From contig NZ_BEWW01000322.1 of the NCBI RefSeq assembly GCF_002933955.1, positions 62,001 through 126,000 on the forward strand: a stretch of 64,000 nt of DNA, given 5' to 3'. Made by a program: the position numbers and the translations under genes. This document shows positions 34,309 through 42,542 of the stretch, one piece after another. Numbering within the stretch: the stretch's first letter is position 1; every line of letters starts with the position of its first letter. This stretch comes from Prevotella sp. MGM2. Lineage in GTDB: Bacteria; Bacteroidota; Bacteroidia; Bacteroidales; Bacteroidaceae. The notes beneath the pieces were generated by a model, which saw only the letters and a list, made by a program, of their open reading frames with translations, was not told the DNA's origin and did not search any database.

Positions 34309-36537
34309 ATGCAAAAGCTCCGTTGTGTAGTAGAACGAATCACCTACCAAAATCCCGAAAACGGGTATTCGGTGATGAGGGTCAAGGTCAAAGGATACAA
34401 TGACCTTGTAACCCTTGTCGGCAATCTGTTGGAAGTGCCGGCAGGGAGTGTTCTGCTGTGCGAAGGGGATTGGAAAGTGGATAAGCGATACGGCAACCAG
34501 TTTGTAGCGGAGAGTTGGGAAGAGGTCATGCCCGCCACCATCTATGGCATAGAGAAGTACCTGGGCAGCGGACTGGTGAAAGGCATCGGCCCGAAATTCG
34601 CCCAACTTATCGTCAGTCGTTTCGGACTGGAAACCATCGATGTGATTGAAACCGATATTGAACGGCTCCACGAAGTGCCCGGCATCGGCAAGAAACGTGT
34701 GGAGAAGATTGCCGAGAGTTGGGAGAAGCAGAAGGACATCAAGAACGTGATGCTCTTCCTGCAAGGTTATGGAGTCAGTACCGCATACGCTGCCAAAATC
34801 TATCGTCAATACGGAAAAGAAAGCATTGATACCGTCAAGGCCAATCCCTATAAACTGGCAGATGACATCTGGGGCATCGGTTTCAAGACAGCCGACGGCA
34901 TAGCCGCCAAGATGGGTTATGAGAAGAACGACCTTCGTCGTTGCAAGAGCGGCATCACCTACACACTCAGCCACCTTTCCGAAGAAGGACACGTCTATGC
35001 CGAAGAGGAACAACTCCTGAATGCGGCCATCGAACTCTTGAAGGCGGACGAAGAACCCATCCGTCAGGCTATGTCAGAAATGTTGCAGAGTGAAGACCTG
35101 ATACAAGACGGTGACGCACTCTATATGCCACCCTTCTATTATGCAGAAGTAGGAACAGCCAACCGTCTGAGCGGATTATTGAATAATGCGGACGGAAATC
35201 TCTTCCAAAAAGCATTAGACATCGCTGCCATCTCCAAAGCCTCCGGCATAGAGTATGACGAAGTGCAGGTGGAAGCCATCCGTGAAGCAGTCGCCTCCAA
35301 GGTTATGGTGCTGACAGGTGGTCCCGGAACGGGAAAGACCACCACCACACAAGGAATCATCGCAGCCTTGAAGAGCATGGGACTGAGCATCCTGCTTGCC
35401 GCACCTACCGGACGAGCCGCCAAACGAATGAGTGAAGCGACAGGGATGGAGGCAAAGACCATCCACCGCCTATTGGAATACAATCCGAAAGACGGTTACA
35501 AACGCAATGACGAGAACCCGTTGGAAGGGGATGCCCTTATCGTGGACGAATGTTCCATGATAGACATCATTCTGATGAACAACCTGATGAAAGCCTTACC
35601 AACGAATATGCGCCTGGTATTGGTGGGCGACATCGACCAGTTGCCCAGCGTAGGTGCCGGAAACGTACTTCGTAACATCATCGACTCTGAGAGAATACCG
35701 GTCATCCGCCTGACACGCATCTTCCGACAGGCACAGACCAGCCGTATCGTCATGAGTGCCCATGCCATCAACAAGGGACAGTTCCCCGACACCAGCAACG
35801 GCAAGCAGACCGATTTCTTCTTCATGCAGATAGAAGAACCGGAACAGGTGGCGGAAACCATCGTCAAGTTGGTAAAGGAACGATTGCCCAAAGCATACAA
35901 CCGCCCGGCAAGCGACATCCAAGTCCTCACACCTATGCAACGAGGGGTGGTAGGTGCAGCCAATCTGAATATAGCCCTACAAGCCGTTCTGAACACCTCC
36001 CAGTTGGTACTGACCAGAAGTGGTTATTCCTTCCGTCAAGGCGACAGAGTGATGCAACTCCGCAACAATTATGACAAGGATGTGTTCAACGGTGACCTGG
36101 GATATGTAGAGAAAGTGAACTTGGAAGATAGAACCCTGCAAGTGGACTTCGATGGCAAGTTAGTGGAATACGAAGTTTCGGAACTGGACGAGCTGACCTT
36201 AGCCTACGCAACAACCATCCACAAGTCGCAAGGCTCGGAATATCCCATCGTGGTGATGCCTGTCCTGATGACGCACTACGTGATGCTCCAACGCAACCTT
36301 ATCTATACAGGTATCACCCGTGCTAAGAAGATTTGTGTACTGGTAGGAACAAAGAAAGCATTGTCTTTCGCCATCCGCAATATGTCGGTGCTGAAACGCA
36401 ACACGAAATTGAAAGAACGGCTGAATCCGGCATTAACACAACCCGGCAAAGCCACGTCCCCCAAAGAATATATGCTTCCGACACAAACGGAGTACGGCAT
36501 GGTAGCAGAAGAGAAAACTGAATACGGAAAGAAATAG
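34309..36537 (+). CDS. RecD2/TraA-type SF1B DNA helicase
   Basis: A 742-aa protein. The N-terminal OB-like part (1-100) is followed by HhH-like repeats around 85-180 (VPGIGKKRVEKI). The SF1 motor has Walker A GGPGTGKT (about 337-344), Walker B LIVDECSMID (about 405-414), LVGDIDQLPSVG, and the later motif AYATTIHKSQGSEYP (about 625). It unwinds DNA 5' to 3'. Such helicases are common on conjugative elements and in DNA-repair loci. It has its own TATATTTG promoter and lies at the right end of the defence island. The tail (about 700-742) is extra and polar. Confidence 0.9.
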   Translation: MQKLRCVVERITYQNPENGYSVMRVKVKGYNDLVTLVGNLLEVPAGSVLLCEGDWKVDKRYGNQFVAESWEEVMPATIYGIEKYLGSGLVKGIGPKFAQLIVSRFGLETIDVIETDIERLHEVPGIGKKRVEKIAESWEKQKDIKNVMLFLQGYGVSTAYAAKIYRQYGKESIDTVKANPYKLADDIWGIGFKTADGIAAKMGYEKNDLRRCKSGITYTLSHLSEEGHVYAEEEQLLNAAIELLKADEEPIRQAMSEMLQSEDLIQDGDALYMPPFYYAEVGTANRLSGLLNNADGNLFQKALDIAAISKASGIEYDEVQVEAIREAVASKVMVLTGGPGTGKTTTTQGIIAALKSMGLSILLAAPTGRAAKRMSEATGMEAKTIHRLLEYNPKDGYKRNDENPLEGDALIVDECSMIDIILMNNLMKALPTNMRLVLVGDIDQLPSVGAGNVLRNIIDSERIPVIRLTRIFRQAQTSRIVMSAHAINKGQFPDTSNGKQTDFFFMQIEEPEQVAETIVKLVKERLPKAYNRPASDIQVLTPMQRGVVGAANLNIALQAVLNTSQLVLTRSGYSFRQGDRVMQLRNNYDKDVFNGDLGYVEKVNLEDRTLQVDFDGKLVEYEVSELDELTLAYATTIHKSQGSEYPIVVMPVLMTHYVMLQRNLIYTGITRAKKICVLVGTKKALSFAIRNMSVLKRNTKLKERLNPALTQPGKATSPKEYMLPTQTEYGMVAEEKTEYGKK

Positions 36538-36548
36538 TATCATCATAT

Positions 36549-36556
36549 TATATTTG
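36549..36556 (+). promoter_or_regulatory. -7 promoter box (TATATTTG) before the nuclease-like gene
   Basis: Exact TAnnTTTG match, 16 bases before ATG 36572. Confidence 0.45.
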
Positions 36557-36571
36557 CCCCAAAAGTAGATT

Positions 36572-37579
36572 ATGAAACACGCTGAATTTAAGGCTATAGC
36601 CAGACAACATCAAATAGATTTCAAGGTCAATGACCCGGAGATTAACATTGCCGCTGATAGATTTCCTATCCGTACTATTCGGAAGAACGGCAAGAAATAT
36701 AAGATAGAGGTAAAAAGTTCTTTAACTTGGAAGGATTGCCGTGATGAGCATAACCTTTATCGCATTTTCTTCAGCGGATTCCGAAAAGAGATAACGGAAG
36801 AAGTTGACAAAGAAGCTTCTTTGACAAAAGGGCAAATGGTTACAAATCTTTTGCGCAGCGAACACATCCCATACAACGTATTCTTTCCCATGCGACATGA
36901 CCTGGATGGGACAGCCCGCCTGTTCAATCGTATTCTCGGAGAGGAACGAATAGCTACCATCAGCCAGATACTTGTTGAGCATAACCCCGGAGGGCTTAAA
37001 GATGGCACATCCTTTGATGTTTACATCGAATATGCTCCCATGGGAGCAAATCCCGGTGAGAAGGGCGGCATTGGCATTGAGGTGAAATACACGGAAAAGG
37101 AGTATCTTATCAAGCATGGCACGAAAGAATGGGAAGAAACACATAATGCTTCCGGCATTCATCTTGCAGACAATTACAGCAACCCAAGCAATGCCTGCGG
37201 CTGGTTCAAACCGGAGTTTATAGCAGACGTACCGTTTGAAGACAAAGAGAGGATGACATCCCATGTGACAGCCAACCGTTACCGCCAGATATGGCGCAAC
37301 CACATTCTTGGTGCATCCATGATACTCGGATTGTGCGAGAACCAAGATGATAAACTTACGGAGTTTACAAGTCTCACGGTTTATCCCAAAGGAAACGGGC
37401 ATTTCTCGGAAATCTGGGGCGAATACGAATCCAAGCTGACTCCGGCCGGATTGCAAACATTCAAGCACATCACCTACGAAGATCTGTTCCCCTTGATGCA
37501 GGAGTGTCTGAATGAAGCCAACATTCCTAATCTCAATGAGTGGATGGATTACCTTAACAGACGATATATCATAAAATGA
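36572..37579 (+). CDS. PD-(D/E)XK nuclease-like protein (PGN_0703-like)
   Basis: A 335-aa protein. Residues about 145-175 hold a nuclease-type core: FDVYIEY (Asp149, Glu153) and GIGIEVKYTEKEY (Glu170-x-Lys172), as in the putative restriction endonuclease family represented by PGN_0703. The rest is mixed alpha/beta with a C-terminal helical part. No methyltransferase is nearby, so it is not a simple R-M pair. The next gene, a metallophosphoesterase, overlaps it by 4 bases (ATGA), so the two form a unit. Possible roles are DNA cleavage in defence or processing of transferred DNA. Confidence 0.65.
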   Translation: MKHAEFKAIARQHQIDFKVNDPEINIAADRFPIRTIRKNGKKYKIEVKSSLTWKDCRDEHNLYRIFFSGFRKEITEEVDKEASLTKGQMVTNLLRSEHIPYNVFFPMRHDLDGTARLFNRILGEERIATISQILVEHNPGGLKDGTSFDVYIEYAPMGANPGEKGGIGIEVKYTEKEYLIKHGTKEWEETHNASGIHLADNYSNPSNACGWFKPEFIADVPFEDKERMTSHVTANRYRQIWRNHILGASMILGLCENQDDKLTEFTSLTVYPKGNGHFSEIWGEYESKLTPAGLQTFKHITYEDLFPLMQECLNEANIPNLNEWMDYLNRRYIIK

Positions 37580-38169
37580 GAATTTTACACCTATCAGATA
37601 CTCACGGTTGCCATCATCGGCTATACGACTTGCCCGAAGCGGACATTCTTGTCCATTCTGGTGATTTCACTATGTCAGGAAGCGAGAAGGAAGCCCTTGA
37701 CTTCTTGAACTGGTTTTGTGACCTCCCATATCCGCACAAGATATTCATCTGTGGTAACCATGATGAATGTCTGTATGGGGCAAACATCAGTGGCCTTAAC
37801 AACAATGTCCATTATCTATGCAATTCCGGTTTGGAAATTGAAGGTTTGAAGTTCTATGGTGTACCCATGTTCATGAGTGACTGCATCAGTGACCGACAAA
37901 ACCGGAACTATGCCGAAATACCTTCCGATACCGATGTGTTGATAACGCATTGTCCGCCATACGGCATATTAGACTTTGATGATAACATAAACTACGGCTC
38001 GGAAGAATTGTTGCAACGGATTACACAGATTCATCCACGGCTGCACTTGTTTGGGCATATACATATACAACATGGAATTACCCATAATGGCGCAACCACA
38101 TTTTCCAACGGTGCCATTATGAACGTAGATTATTCTCAACTCAATGATGCTAATCTGATAGAGCTATAA
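37576..38169 (+). CDS. Calcineurin-like metallophosphoesterase
   Basis: A 197-aa protein with all family motifs: LSDTHG (Asp8, His10), SGDF (Asp32), CGNHDE, THCPPYG and FGHIHIQHG. It binds two metals and hydrolyses phosphoesters; small members of this family act on nucleotides, RNA or DNA ends. It is translationally coupled to the PD-(D/E)XK-like gene, so a nuclease-plus-phosphatase unit is likely. A long inverted repeat follows directly. Confidence 0.9.
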   Translation: MRILHLSDTHGCHHRLYDLPEADILVHSGDFTMSGSEKEALDFLNWFCDLPYPHKIFICGNHDECLYGANISGLNNNVHYLCNSGLEIEGLKFYGVPMFMSDCISDRQNRNYAEIPSDTDVLITHCPPYGILDFDDNINYGSEELLQRITQIHPRLHLFGHIHIQHGITHNGATTFSNGAIMNVDYSQLNDANLIEL

Positions 38170-38173
38170 CTCT

Positions 38174-38239
38174 CTTTATATATGTTCAAACTCCGACCCA
38201 CGCCTCACGGCGGAAGTCGGAGTTTGAACATATATAAAG
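38174..38239. terminator. 24-bp perfect inverted repeat between convergent genes
   Basis: Arms 38174-38197 and 38216-38239 are perfectly complementary over 24 bp. The loop contains a second small stem (CGCC/GGCG) separated by a 3x3 internal loop. It lies between the stops of the metallophosphoesterase (38169) and the PcfJ-like gene (38244), so a bidirectional terminator is the simplest role, although the outer arms are AT-rich and the stem is much longer than a usual terminator. Confidence 0.65.
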
Positions 38240-38243
38240 GAAC

Positions 38244-39521
38244 TTATGCTGTTGCCCTTTTTGCCTCCAAGAAGCGGTGGGCATTATCATTCACCAACTT
38301 GATAATCCTATCGTGGTATTCAGTGTTGCTGTTGCAAACTCCACGACTTTGTACTACTTTCCCTTGGCTCAAACTGAACTCCACGGTCTCGATGCGGTTT
38401 CCTTGATGGTCGTGAGCCGATAGAATAACAGAGTCAGTCTTGGCATAGTATTCGCATTGGAAAACACAATGCTTCATCTTGTTACCCTCTTCCTTGTAAG
38501 CCTCCAGCGAATCCAATACGGAAATTTCTATATCTTCATCGCTGATGACAATGCCGAAGAAGCAGGACTTGTTCCTGTAAAACTCGGCTTCGTGTGCCTT
38601 GGCTTTTGCCATCCGCTCCATATCCCTACGCTTTTGCTCAATGGCATCCGCTTTCTTCAACCAATGGTCATGCCCGGTTTTCAAGTTTATCGGACAGATA
38701 TACTTGACATTACGGATGTCCTTACCGCACTTGTCAAGCAAGCGGATGATGTCGCACCAAGTACCGAAGTCCTCAATCCGATAATGATGCCGTGAAGCTA
38801 CTTTGTACGACTGCCAACAGTTATTAAGGTCGAAAGCGTGATAGACAAAATACTCAACCGCCTTGTAGTCTCTCGTTTTCATCATTGTTTCCATCCGGTG
38901 GTCAGATAAGAGAGATTTCATCAGTTTGAGCGGATGGCAATCGGGCAATTTGCCTTTCATTCCGTTCCGTCTCAATTCGGGAAGGGCAGAATAATAAGGA
39001 TAGATATAAGTATCGGATATGACCATATAGATATCAGACAATCTCCTCAACTCTATCGGACTGGCAAAACTAAAGCGGTCTTGATAATAACCTCTGGTTT
39101 TCATTCTTGAAGTAACCGCCACTTGTCCTTTGGCATTGAGCCACAAACGGCATATTTCATAATTATAGAAATCCATCGGTTTCCCTTTGTGGTAAATGAC
39201 CGTCAAAAGGAATACTCGCTGCACTTGCAATCCGTCAATCGCTTCAAGGGTAGAAAAGTAGCTCCTCTCCTGGTACTTGCGCTTCAACGTATCGGTTACT
39301 TGCAAGCGGTGTCCGCAATGAGGACAACGTACAAACTTACCTTTTCCCTCATAATCAAACTTTTCTCCGCAATCGCCACACGTACATTTACGGTTTGATG
39401 TACGGAACGCAATGTGTTTCACGACGTTTCTTATTGCCCACTCCACGGCTTTAGAGCCGATGGCGGTCAGCTTCTCATTGGAAGCTGCCACCAATTTCTC
39501 AAACTTGTTTCTTGGTTTCAT
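38244..39521 (-). CDS. PcfJ-like conjugation protein
   Basis: About 425 aa from ATG 39521 (MKPRNKFEKLV); a start at 39536 would overlap the upstream gene more. Residues about 45-75 are a zinc ribbon (CTCGDCGEKFDYEG...CPHCGHRL). The C-terminal part carries the PcfJ segment (EGNKMKHCVFQCEYYAKTDS). Family members are found on conjugative plasmids and ICEs with PcfK; the role is not defined but DNA-linked. The upstream PcfK-like gene overlaps it. Confidence 0.8.
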   Translation of the reverse strand: MKPRNKFEKLVAASNEKLTAIGSKAVEWAIRNVVKHIAFRTSNRKCTCGDCGEKFDYEGKGKFVRCPHCGHRLQVTDTLKRKYQERSYFSTLEAIDGLQVQRVFLLTVIYHKGKPMDFYNYEICRLWLNAKGQVAVTSRMKTRGYYQDRFSFASPIELRRLSDIYMVISDTYIYPYYSALPELRRNGMKGKLPDCHPLKLMKSLLSDHRMETMMKTRDYKAVEYFVYHAFDLNNCWQSYKVASRHHYRIEDFGTWCDIIRLLDKCGKDIRNVKYICPINLKTGHDHWLKKADAIEQKRRDMERMAKAKAHEAEFYRNKSCFFGIVISDEDIEISVLDSLEAYKEEGNKMKHCVFQCEYYAKTDSVILSAHDHQGNRIETVEFSLSQGKVVQSRGVCNSNTEYHDRIIKLVNDNAHRFLEAKRATA

Positions 39522-39525
39522 ACGC

Positions 39526-39948
39526 TTAAAAATCAAATAGTGATAACTCGGTTTGTTGGGGAACTTTGGGTTTGCTTGGCTTGGGTCGGGAGTTTCTGAC
39601 TTGTATCTTGCGAAACTCCTCCTCTTGATAGCGTTTGAGGGCGATGTCCCTTTGTTCAGCCTTTTCCTCCTCTGTCAAGTCTATATGGTGGTTCACTACA
39701 ACATTACAAGATAATGGCTCGCCAATTATCAATGTTGGCTCTTCTGCTGCATGGACTGCCATAGAGAACACCTCCATATCGGAAAAACCGCAACAACCTG
39801 AATGTTGAACTTCATTGAAAATATAAGTTACAATATCATCAATGCTACGTGCTGTAGCTTCATACTTGGCACGAAAAAGTTCATCCTCCTTTGCTCGGTT
39901 ATCAAGGTAGTTTTTGATAATCTCTTTAAATTGCTCTGTTCCTTTCAT
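39526..39948 (-). CDS. PcfK-like protein
   Basis: About 140 aa from MKGTEQFKEIIKNYL (an earlier ATG at 39975 is possible). The segments DNRAKEDELFRAKY, VQHSGCCGFSDMEVFSMAVHAAEE and HIDLTEEEKAEQR match PcfK, which occurs with PcfJ on conjugative elements. The C-terminal tail is basic and proline-rich (RPKPSKPKVPQQTELSLFDF). It overlaps the PcfJ-like start and follows the 101-aa gene by 30 bases. Confidence 0.8.
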   Translation of the reverse strand: MKGTEQFKEIIKNYLDNRAKEDELFRAKYEATARSIDDIVTYIFNEVQHSGCCGFSDMEVFSMAVHAAEEPTLIIGEPLSCNVVVNHHIDLTEEEKAEQRDIALKRYQEEEFRKIQVRNSRPKPSKPKVPQQTELSLFDF

Positions 39949-39978
39949 ATATGTTCGTTTTAAGTTGTTATACATTTA

Positions 39979-40284
39979 CTATCCTATCGGCAACCTCTCT
40001 AAAAGTTCCTCCAATGGGATGGTATTGATGTCCTCACTGCGGAACAACACTTTCCACTCCGGCTTAACCAACAAGCGATGGAAACACTCAACCGAAAAGC
40101 CTTTATTATTAGAGTAGCACTCTATCAAAGCGAAGTTCTTGCCATCCTTGCGGATATGAGCATAATCGGGAGCCATACCGAAAGCGCATCTGCGGATGTC
40201 CTCTCTGTTCCACAACAAGGTCAGTTCGTAAACATTCCCTTTGAGGTTTATCTTTTCCTCTCTGTCTTTAAGTGTGATTGCCAT
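39979..40284 (-). CDS. ICE protein of unknown function (101 aa), first gene behind leader copy 2
   Basis: The ATG at 40284 (MAITLKDREEKINLKG) is preferred because further upstream in-frame sequence falls in the conserved leader. Content is mixed beta/alpha (NVYELTLLWNREDIRRCAFGM, FALIECYSNNKGFSVECF). No family recognised. Its start is preceded by the GAAGCCAAAAGGCTTC hairpin and A-rich ribosome-binding region shared with the operon at 15930. Confidence 0.6.
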   Translation of the reverse strand: MAITLKDREEKINLKGNVYELTLLWNREDIRRCAFGMAPDYAHIRKDGKNFALIECYSNNKGFSVECFHRLLVKPEWKVLFRSEDINTIPLEELLERLPIG

Positions 40285-40530
40285 ATGTTCTAATTTTTTC
40301 CCTTTTGTTTGAAGCCTTTTGGCTTCTCGCTTCCGGGTGATTTTTACGATGCCATCACACGGAGGAACAAGGGGCGTAAGGCAAATGTGGCAAGCGGAAA
40401 GAAAGAGACGGAATACCCAATTTGGCACAAATTGCGGAAGGCTGCCGTCTGCTTTCCGTGCAGACAAGAGCAGCGGCATTTGCTGTCGGCACCGCCCTCC
40501 GTTACTTTGTATCGGGAAATAGAACCGGGA
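40285..40530 (-). repeat. Conserved leader module, copy 2
   Basis: Related to 15935-16195, in the same orientation. Shared blocks on the minus strand are GGCAGCCTTCC, CAAATT with TTGGGTATTCCGTC, CACATTTGCCT, and the GAAGCCAAAAGGCTTC hairpin with AAACAAAAGGGAAAA. An opposing rightward promoter (TTTG at 40479-40482 and TACTTTG at 40503) matches the arrangement in copy 1. The two copies bracket the cargo from 16 to 40 kb. Confidence 0.7.
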
Positions 40531-40639
40531 GCGCGGATGACCGAATGAAGATAACAGGCACAAAAATCCCCGACACCCTTGAACCTTGCGGTTCCCGGAT
40601 GCCGGGGCAACACATTATGAAAGAGGAAAAATATATTTT

Positions 40640-41176
40640 CTACATCAAAGGAATCTCAAAAGACTTGATGACACAATGAGCCTCTTTGTCTAATATGAAC
40701 CAGTATTCGGAATGATAAGGCTTGCCATTGGCATCAACATTTTTGTATTCAATCTTGACTTTCCAACCGGTAAATGATTTTTTGACATTATCATTTGACT
40801 GTGGAGTCATAGAACGAATTACCGACATCGCCTCCATCTGACGCTCCATCAGTCCGGCAATCTCCTTGTCGTCAGGATTGAAGTTCTCCAACCCGTCAGT
40901 CAGTATCATCACCTTCTCGTTGATTTTCATCATCGCCATAGAGAGAATCATCTTCTCGTCCATCGTAATATACTCCCTGCCAAACACGGAATCCGGCTGG
41001 CTGATACCGATAATCTTGACAGCTTTCGGATTATCCACCGAAGCCTTCAATGCCAGTTCAGCCACCTCGACGGCACGCTTCTTCGGATTATAACCACGGA
41101 AAACGAGATAACCCACAACGCCCCAAAACAGAATAATCGAAGCCAATATAATGGCTAATCTTGTACCCGGTCTCAT
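40640..41176 (-). CDS. Membrane-anchored ICE protein of unknown function (178 aa)
   Basis: The N-terminal helix (residues about 5-28, TRLAIILASIILFWGVVGYLVF) is a single membrane anchor or uncleaved signal. The rest lies outside the membrane and is charged, with a pattern reminiscent of small periplasmic or lipid-linked domains (KVKIEYKNVDANGKPYHSEYWFILD). No family recognised. It is the last gene of the operon 43723-40640 and overlaps the zinc-finger gene (ATGA). Confidence 0.65.
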   Translation of the reverse strand: MRPGTRLAIILASIILFWGVVGYLVFRGYNPKKRAVEVAELALKASVDNPKAVKIIGISQPDSVFGREYITMDEKMILSMAMMKINEKVMILTDGLENFNPDDKEIAGLMERQMEAMSVIRSMTPQSNDNVKKSFTGWKVKIEYKNVDANGKPYHSEYWFILDKEAHCVIKSFEIPLM

Positions 41177-41724
41177 ATCTTCACAATTTGGAGTTTGTCA
41201 GGAGAGACACCCAGACGCTTGCGGTACACCGAACCGTCCTCACGATACATCTCCAGTTCATTAGAAGTGATGCCTTTCTCACAAAGTTCCTTGGCTTCAG
41301 CCAAAGTTACCTGATGCCCACCGATATTTCGCCAGATGGCAAACGAACAGGGAGATTCCTGATTGCCATAGTTGGAACAGTTGAAGGCACGACTTCCCAC
41401 ACGGATTTCACCGCCACAATGAGGACATTTACCGATAACCGCCTGCATATTGATGTTCCCGTCATCAGCCAGTTCAAGTACGGTAGGAAAGGCTTTTCCT
41501 TCCTTGCTGGTGAAGCCATCCAATAGAACGGAACGATTGGTAAGCAGTTCTGCTATCTCATTATCCGCCATTTTACGGTTGCCAAGAATGGCATTGATGT
41601 TCAGCACACACGAGGGATGTTCTCCCATATTATTCTCGCAGCGATAACCCTTGCAGGTCTTCACTACGTTGCCGCCACAAAAGGGGCAACGACCAATGAT
41701 TTTCTTTTCTGTTGTCATTGTCAT
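41173..41724 (-). CDS. Stand-alone topoisomerase-type zinc-finger protein
   Basis: A 183-aa protein with two CPxCGG modules: CPFCGGNVVKT...YRCEN (about 13-35) and CPHCGGEIRVG...FNCSN (about 100-120). They resemble the C-terminal repeats of bacterial topoisomerase I/III, which bind single-stranded DNA, but no topoisomerase core is present. It may handle the transferred strand. It follows the TraQ-like gene region and overlaps the next gene by 4 bases. Confidence 0.75.
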   Translation of the reverse strand: MTMTTEKKIIGRCPFCGGNVVKTCKGYRCENNMGEHPSCVLNINAILGNRKMADNEIAELLTNRSVLLDGFTSKEGKAFPTVLELADDGNINMQAVIGKCPHCGGEIRVGSRAFNCSNYGNQESPCSFAIWRNIGGHQVTLAEAKELCEKGITSNELEMYREDGSVYRKRLGVSPDKLQIVKI

Positions 41725-41789
41725 ACTATTTGAATGTTGATTATACGTTATTTGATTATTATTCTAATTGAGTTCTAAATCCATTCGAT

Positions 41790-42542
41790 TTACCATTTAA
41801 GCAAGTAGCCTTGATTCCATTCCGACACAATGCCGTCAATGATATTTTTGCCAGACATCACACTTGCCCAACCCTCCGGGTCAAGAGAGAACCAGAGGTC
41901 ATTCCAGGATAAGGTACGAACCTGCCATGCCAATATGAATAAATCCGTGTTGATGGCTTCCAGTCGGGTCACCACCTCATTGGCGATATAGTACCGCTCG
42001 GAGGAGTTGAGCAAGTTCACCTTGTGCTTCTCGTTCTTCCCGTCCCCACCGGGCACGTTGTAACTGCCCGAAGTCACTAACTGTTTCATGAACGGATAGA
42101 GAGCCGCCATCTGTGTTGCCGCATCCGTCAGCTCGTCCGACACGATGGCAGCGATAGCCGTACCTTTCAGATTATGCCCGACAGATTTGGTCAACAGGCT
42201 GCAGTTCTTTGGTATCTCAGTCGTAACCAATTCCCCTGCACGTTTAATCTGGTAGAGGTTCTGCATCGCACCCTGCGCATTGGAGAGGTATTCCAGCATC
42301 TTGTTCTCCACAGAGTGAATACGGTCAAGGGCCAAGGTCACGGCTGTCTCGGCAGCGATAATCTGTTCCTGTCTTTTCTTACGTTGCTTGTGGATATTCT
42401 TCAATTCCACCGTCTGGGCAATCACCGCACCCGTCAATGCCGGGTCGGTCTGCTGGGCAAATGTAGGCAAGCCGTTCATCAGGGAAACTGATAGAATGGC
42501 CAATGCCGCCACTTTTGATTTTATTCTTATCATATACTTCAC
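41790..42542 (-). CDS. Conjugal transfer protein, exported, paralog of the 57357 gene
   Basis: A 250-aa protein with a signal peptide (ends at about FAQQ, residue 30) and a helical body. The C-terminus carries WFSLDPEGWASVMSGKN, which closely matches FFAIDPEGWANVVTMKN in the protein at 57357-58097. Both also end in a Trp-Asn-Gly-type helix. It is a likely periplasmic transfer protein. It overlaps the toprim gene by 4 bases (ATGA). Confidence 0.7.
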   Translation of the reverse strand: MKYMIRIKSKVAALAILSVSLMNGLPTFAQQTDPALTGAVIAQTVELKNIHKQRKKRQEQIIAAETAVTLALDRIHSVENKMLEYLSNAQGAMQNLYQIKRAGELVTTEIPKNCSLLTKSVGHNLKGTAIAAIVSDELTDAATQMAALYPFMKQLVTSGSYNVPGGDGKNEKHKVNLLNSSERYYIANEVVTRLEAINTDLFILAWQVRTLSWNDLWFSLDPEGWASVMSGKNIIDGIVSEWNQGYLLKW

